Positions 61,362 through 64,000 of a DNA stretch of 64,000 bases are shown here, one piece after another. The stretch's first letter is position 1; every line of letters begins with the position of its first letter. This DNA is from an uncultured Bacteroidia bacterium (GTDB lineage Bacteria > Bacteroidota > Bacteroidia > Bacteroidales > ML635J-15). Both the position numbers and the translations under genes were made by a program. Under the pieces are notes generated by a model. That model was not told the origin of the DNA and did not search any database. It saw nothing but the letters and a program-made list of their open reading frames with translations. The DNA is taken from assembly GCA_902791865.1 (NCBI GenBank), contig CADAXK010000007.1, forward strand, positions 1 to 64,000, given 5' to 3'.

Positions 61362-62475
61362 TCATTTGCATTGCTTTTTTCCCAGCATACACAACATTAC
61401 ATTCAGATGGTTCGGCATGTGAAAGTTTTGACCAGTAATGCAGTCCCTTTACAAAGTCTGTAGAGAATGTTTGGGCAGATTTAATTTCGTATGCGATTTG
61501 CTTTTCACCACTGCTGTCGATAAGGTCAATTTCATTTCCAACGCTGTCGCGCCAGAACGACAGGTGCGGTTCTTTTCCTTCGTTGTACGAAGCCTTTAGG
61601 AATTGGTTTATGACATAGTTTTCAAATAGTCCACCGTTGAGGTAATGGTTTTCGAGTTGGTTGGCTTCCTTGATTTCAAGGAGAGAGCATGCAAGACCTG
61701 TGTCGCGGAAATATAGTTTAGGTGATTTCACAAGGCGTTTCGAGAAATTGTTGTAGTCGGGACGTAGCATATATATTATGTAGCTAGTTTCGAGTACACT
61801 TAGCCATGCTTGTGCTGTAGAAACGGCAATGCCGCAGTCGTTGGCAATTGATGAGATGTTTAGTATTTGTCCGATTCTTCCAGCGCACAATTTTATAAAT
61901 TTTGTAAAAAGGCTCAAGTCCGAAATGTTTTTTAGTTGCCTTACATCGCGCTCAACATAAGTTCTGATATAATACGGATAATATTCGGTAGGGTGCATTT
62001 GCTTGTCGTGCAGTCGCGGATAGCCTCCTGCAAAGATTTCATGCCATACATTTTGAGATAGCAATCCTGCTGCTTTTAGTTCGTTGCGCGAAAAAGGCAT
62101 GAGTTCAAGTATTGCAACCCTGCCAGCGAGCGACTGTGAAATTTGTTCCATAAGCAGGAAATTTTGCGATCCAGACAGGACGAACATTCCTTCCCGCTGT
62201 TCGTTGTCAATGTGGGTTTGCAGGTACGAAAACAGCGATGGCACATGTTGAGCTTCGTCTATAATTGTTTTATCTGGGTGCGCAGCAATGAAGCCACGAG
62301 GGTCGTTTTGTGCATAATACCTTTCGTCCAAGTCTTCAAGTGATATGTAGTCGTAATCTGGTAAAATGTTTTTTAGAAGCGTTGATTTGCCCGATTGTCT
62401 TGGTCCAGTAAGAAGCACTATTGGATATAATGTCATCATGTGCTTCAGTTTGGGTGTTATTATCCTGTCAATCAT
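61327..62475 (-). CDS. AAA_14 / DUF4143 family ATPase
   Basis: The 382-residue protein has an N-terminal AAA_14 motor (Walker A VLLTGPRQSGKSTLLKNIL, Walker B TIIDEAQHVPSLFSY, sensor FVLSGSQNFLLMEQI) and the C-terminal DUF4143 nuclease-like fold (about 195-360; FWRDSVGNEIDLIDSSGEKQIAYEIKSA, a D...ExK arrangement). Members are widespread mobile-looking genes of unclear role. A -7 element in reverse (62497-62504) lies 21 bp upstream. A direct repeat flanks the gene; the upstream copy is a relic of another gene's 3' end. Confidence 0.88.
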   Translation of the reverse strand: MIDRIITPKLKHMMTLYPIVLLTGPRQSGKSTLLKNILPDYDYISLEDLDERYYAQNDPRGFIAAHPDKTIIDEAQHVPSLFSYLQTHIDNEQREGMFVLSGSQNFLLMEQISQSLAGRVAILELMPFSRNELKAAGLLSQNVWHEIFAGGYPRLHDKQMHPTEYYPYYIRTYVERDVRQLKNISDLSLFTKFIKLCAGRIGQILNISSIANDCGIAVSTAQAWLSVLETSYIIYMLRPDYNNFSKRLVKSPKLYFRDTGLACSLLEIKEANQLENHYLNGGLFENYVINQFLKASYNEGKEPHLSFWRDSVGNEIDLIDSSGEKQIAYEIKSAQTFSTDFVKGLHYWSKLSHAEPSECNVVYAGKKAMQMTDCNLLTLNEI

Positions 62476-62496
62476 ATTGTTTAATATTTAACGGCA

Positions 62497-62504
62497 CAAA
62501 TATA
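62497..62504 (-). promoter_or_regulatory. -7 element of the DUF4143 ATPase gene (minus strand)
   Basis: CAAATATA reads TATATTTG on the minus strand, 21 bp before the start codon. Confidence 0.45.
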
Positions 62505-62505
62505 G

Positions 62506-62590
62506 TACAATTTTTCGATTCAATCGTAAATTTGTATGATTATTATGTATTTTATTTAATAACAGTAAGTTACTGTTGCTTTGAATAAAT
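62506..62590 (-). pseudogene. Relic of the 3' end of a second DUF4143 ATPase gene
   Basis: On the minus strand this stretch reads NSNLLLLNKI, against DCNLLTLNEI-stop at the end of the intact gene. The following non-coding about 40 bp also match. Only this tail remains, and its stop codon has mutated, so an ancestral tandem copy seems to have been deleted by recombination. Confidence 0.55.
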
Positions 62591-62676
62591 ATGCAGGCGG
62601 CGAAGATAGAAACGCATATTGAAGAAAATTCTGGGAAATAATTCTTACTTTTGCAAAATAAAAGTCACGCAACGAT

Positions 62677-64000
62677 ATGGAAAGTCTTCTTCAGGCGGAA
62701 AACATTAGCAAGCGGTACGGCGACAAACTGCTGTTCGAGAATATAAACATCAGCATTGGCGAAGGGCAGAAAATCGCTCTTGTCGCCAAGAATGGCACGG
62801 GAAAAACATCGTTGCTGAACATACTTGCTGGTGCCGATTCTCCTGATGGTGGAAGCCTTAGCCGTCGACGCGATGTGCGAATCGGTTATCTTCCGCAGGA
62901 AATTGACATGAATCCCGACCGTACGGTGCTTGATGCCGTGTTTGTGCTTGAAAACGAAATCACCCAGACCATCCGCCAGTACAACGACTGCCTTTATTCC
63001 GAATCGCATGAGGTTCTGCCGTCGCTGCTAGACAAGATGGATGCCCTAAATGCGTGGGATTACGAATCTAGAATCAAACAAATCCTTGGGAAACTTGATA
63101 TTCACGACTTTGATAAGAAAATCGGTACTCTCAGTGGCGGTCAGAAAAAGCGCGTGGCACTTGCTGGACTGCTTATTTGCGAGCCTCAACTGCTAATCCT
63201 TGATGAGCCGACTAACCAGCTGGACTTGAATGTGATAGAATGGCTCGAGGATTACCTTTCTGTTGCCAATATTACAATATTTATGGTAACGCACGACCGC
63301 TATTTCCTCGACAGAATTTGTGACACAATAATCGAGATGGATGGCGGTAACATATACTCATATTCAGGGAATTATACATATTATGTGGAAAAGCGTGCCG
63401 AGCGTATCGAGAATTTGCAGGCCAACATTGAGCGGGCTCAAAACCTGATGCGTACCGAGCAGGAGTGGATTCGCCGTATGCCGAAGGCGCGTTCTCATAA
63501 GGCAAAATACCGTATTGATGAGTTCGAAAACCTAAAGGCAAGGGCTTCGCAACGCATTGACAACCGCAAACTTGAGCTTGATGTTGCAAATCAACGTCTT
63601 GGCAAGAAAATCATTGACATCTACAACATTTCAAAGTCGTACAGCGAGCAGAAAATTATTGATGAGTTCTCGTACAAGGTTACCCGTGGCGAAAAGATTG
63701 GCATCGTCGGTCGCAATGGTGTTGGGAAGACCACTTTTTTGAACCTGATTACAGGAAATCTTGCTCCCGATAGCGGTCACATCGAAATCGGGCAGACGGT
63801 AAAATTCGCCTACTACACCCAAGATGGCATTGCTTTCAACGATGATGACAAACCCATTGACATTGTCCGCAAGATTTCCGATGATGTGAAGTTGCGCGAC
63901 GGCAAGAGTTTTTCGGCATCGGGACTGCTCAACTACTTTATGTTTACTGGTGATATGCAGCATACGCTTGTGCGCAAGCTCAGCGGTGGCGAAAAGCGCA
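62677..64000 (+). CDS. ABC-F type ATPase, Uup-like (runs off the window)
   Basis: The gene starts at ATG 62677 (MESLLQAENISKRYGDK) and is still open at the window end, after 441 codons. The first ABC domain has Walker A VAKNGTGKTS, signature LSGGQKKRVALAG and Walker B LLILDEPTNQLDL. The linker (about residues 240-295: EWIRRMPKARSHKAKYRIDEF) is of the Uup kind. The second domain has IVGRNGVGKTTF and reaches its signature LSGGEKR at the edge. ABC-F proteins act on the ribosome, not as transporters; Uup relatives also affect transposon excision and ribosome assembly. About 180 residues are missing at the C-terminus. Confidence 0.92.
   Translation, partial: MESLLQAENISKRYGDKLLFENINISIGEGQKIALVAKNGTGKTSLLNILAGADSPDGGSLSRRRDVRIGYLPQEIDMNPDRTVLDAVFVLENEITQTIRQYNDCLYSESHEVLPSLLDKMDALNAWDYESRIKQILGKLDIHDFDKKIGTLSGGQKKRVALAGLLICEPQLLILDEPTNQLDLNVIEWLEDYLSVANITIFMVTHDRYFLDRICDTIIEMDGGNIYSYSGNYTYYVEKRAERIENLQANIERAQNLMRTEQEWIRRMPKARSHKAKYRIDEFENLKARASQRIDNRKLELDVANQRLGKKIIDIYNISKSYSEQKIIDEFSYKVTRGEKIGIVGRNGVGKTTFLNLITGNLAPDSGHIEIGQTVKFAYYTQDGIAFNDDDKPIDIVRKISDDVKLRDGKSFSASGLLNYFMFTGDMQHTLVRKLSGGEKR

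Noticed and set aside
62479..62600. Target-site duplication of an insertion sequence around the DUF4143 gene
   Set aside because: The repeat is about 74 bp, includes coding sequence of the gene's end and reads as a gene tail; a duplicated gene fits better than a transposon target duplication. No transposase is present.
1..64000. Prophage or integrative element
   Set aside because: No integrase, terminase, capsid, relaxase or transposase was seen in any frame. The accessory region 25-32 kb has no visible attachment site or tRNA.

Overview
The window is chromosomal DNA from a Bacteroidales-type bacterium (phylum Bacteroidota). The -7 element TAnnTTTG, typical of the Bacteroidota primary sigma factor, recurs in front of many genes. 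The gene order DUF3098-uppP-truB-queA and the row guaB-parvulin-parvulin-surA fit this phylum. Several very large secreted proteins end in, or contain, type IX secretion (T9SS) sorting-like modules, and there are SprB-type and FISUMP repeats. No tRNA, rRNA, transposase, integrase or CRISPR array is visible. Both window edges cut genes: a flavodoxin-like C-terminus at the left and an ABC-F ATPase at the right.

Layout. 0-4 kb: a probable 6S-like RNA with its own promoter, then three tandem genes whose proteins start with near-identical zinc ribbons joined to different membrane or periplasmic parts (one TonB-like). 4.2-6.2 kb: an overlapping pair, a small winged-helix protein and a nucleotidyltransferase fused to a metallophosphoesterase, behind a promoter with operator-like repeats. 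6.3-15 kb: mostly housekeeping (EFR1 ferredoxin, DUF3098, uppP, truB, queA, OsmC, thioesterase, PrsW) and a divergent glycosyltransferase/lipoprotein operon. 15-21.5 kb: secreted proteins, including an exported caspase-like protein behind two sigma54-like promoters and a FISUMP repeat protein. 21.5-25 kb: DUF1295, idi, pgi, HAD.

24.9-32.6 kb is the accessory region: about 1 kb of AT-rich DNA with 150-bp tandem repeats, two small very acidic proteins, a McrB/LlaJI-McrC-like restriction pair, a structured intergenic segment and a large AAA+ ATPase. 32.7-50 kb returns to core functions (recJ, serS, truA, guaB, a periplasmic foldase cluster) around a 1432-residue propeller/SprB/T9SS protein. 50-64 kb holds glycosyltransferase GT4, an AAA ATPase behind a 4 x 14-bp repeat, the fabG-VWA-TatD-TcdA operon, a second T9SS surface protein, panB, an RluA-type synthase, a DUF4143 ATPase with a duplicated 3' relic beside it, and the ABC-F gene.

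Two things stand out. The first is the winged-helix / nucleotidyltransferase-phosphoesterase pair, whose architecture suggests an installer and remover of a nucleotidyl mark under one autoregulated promoter. The second is a dispersed family of short palindromes with fixed asymmetric flanks (TTGTTGA ... TGTAC) and a 20-bp core that keeps its length and pairing while its sequence changes from copy to copy. All functional calls come from reading the translated sequence; no database search was run.
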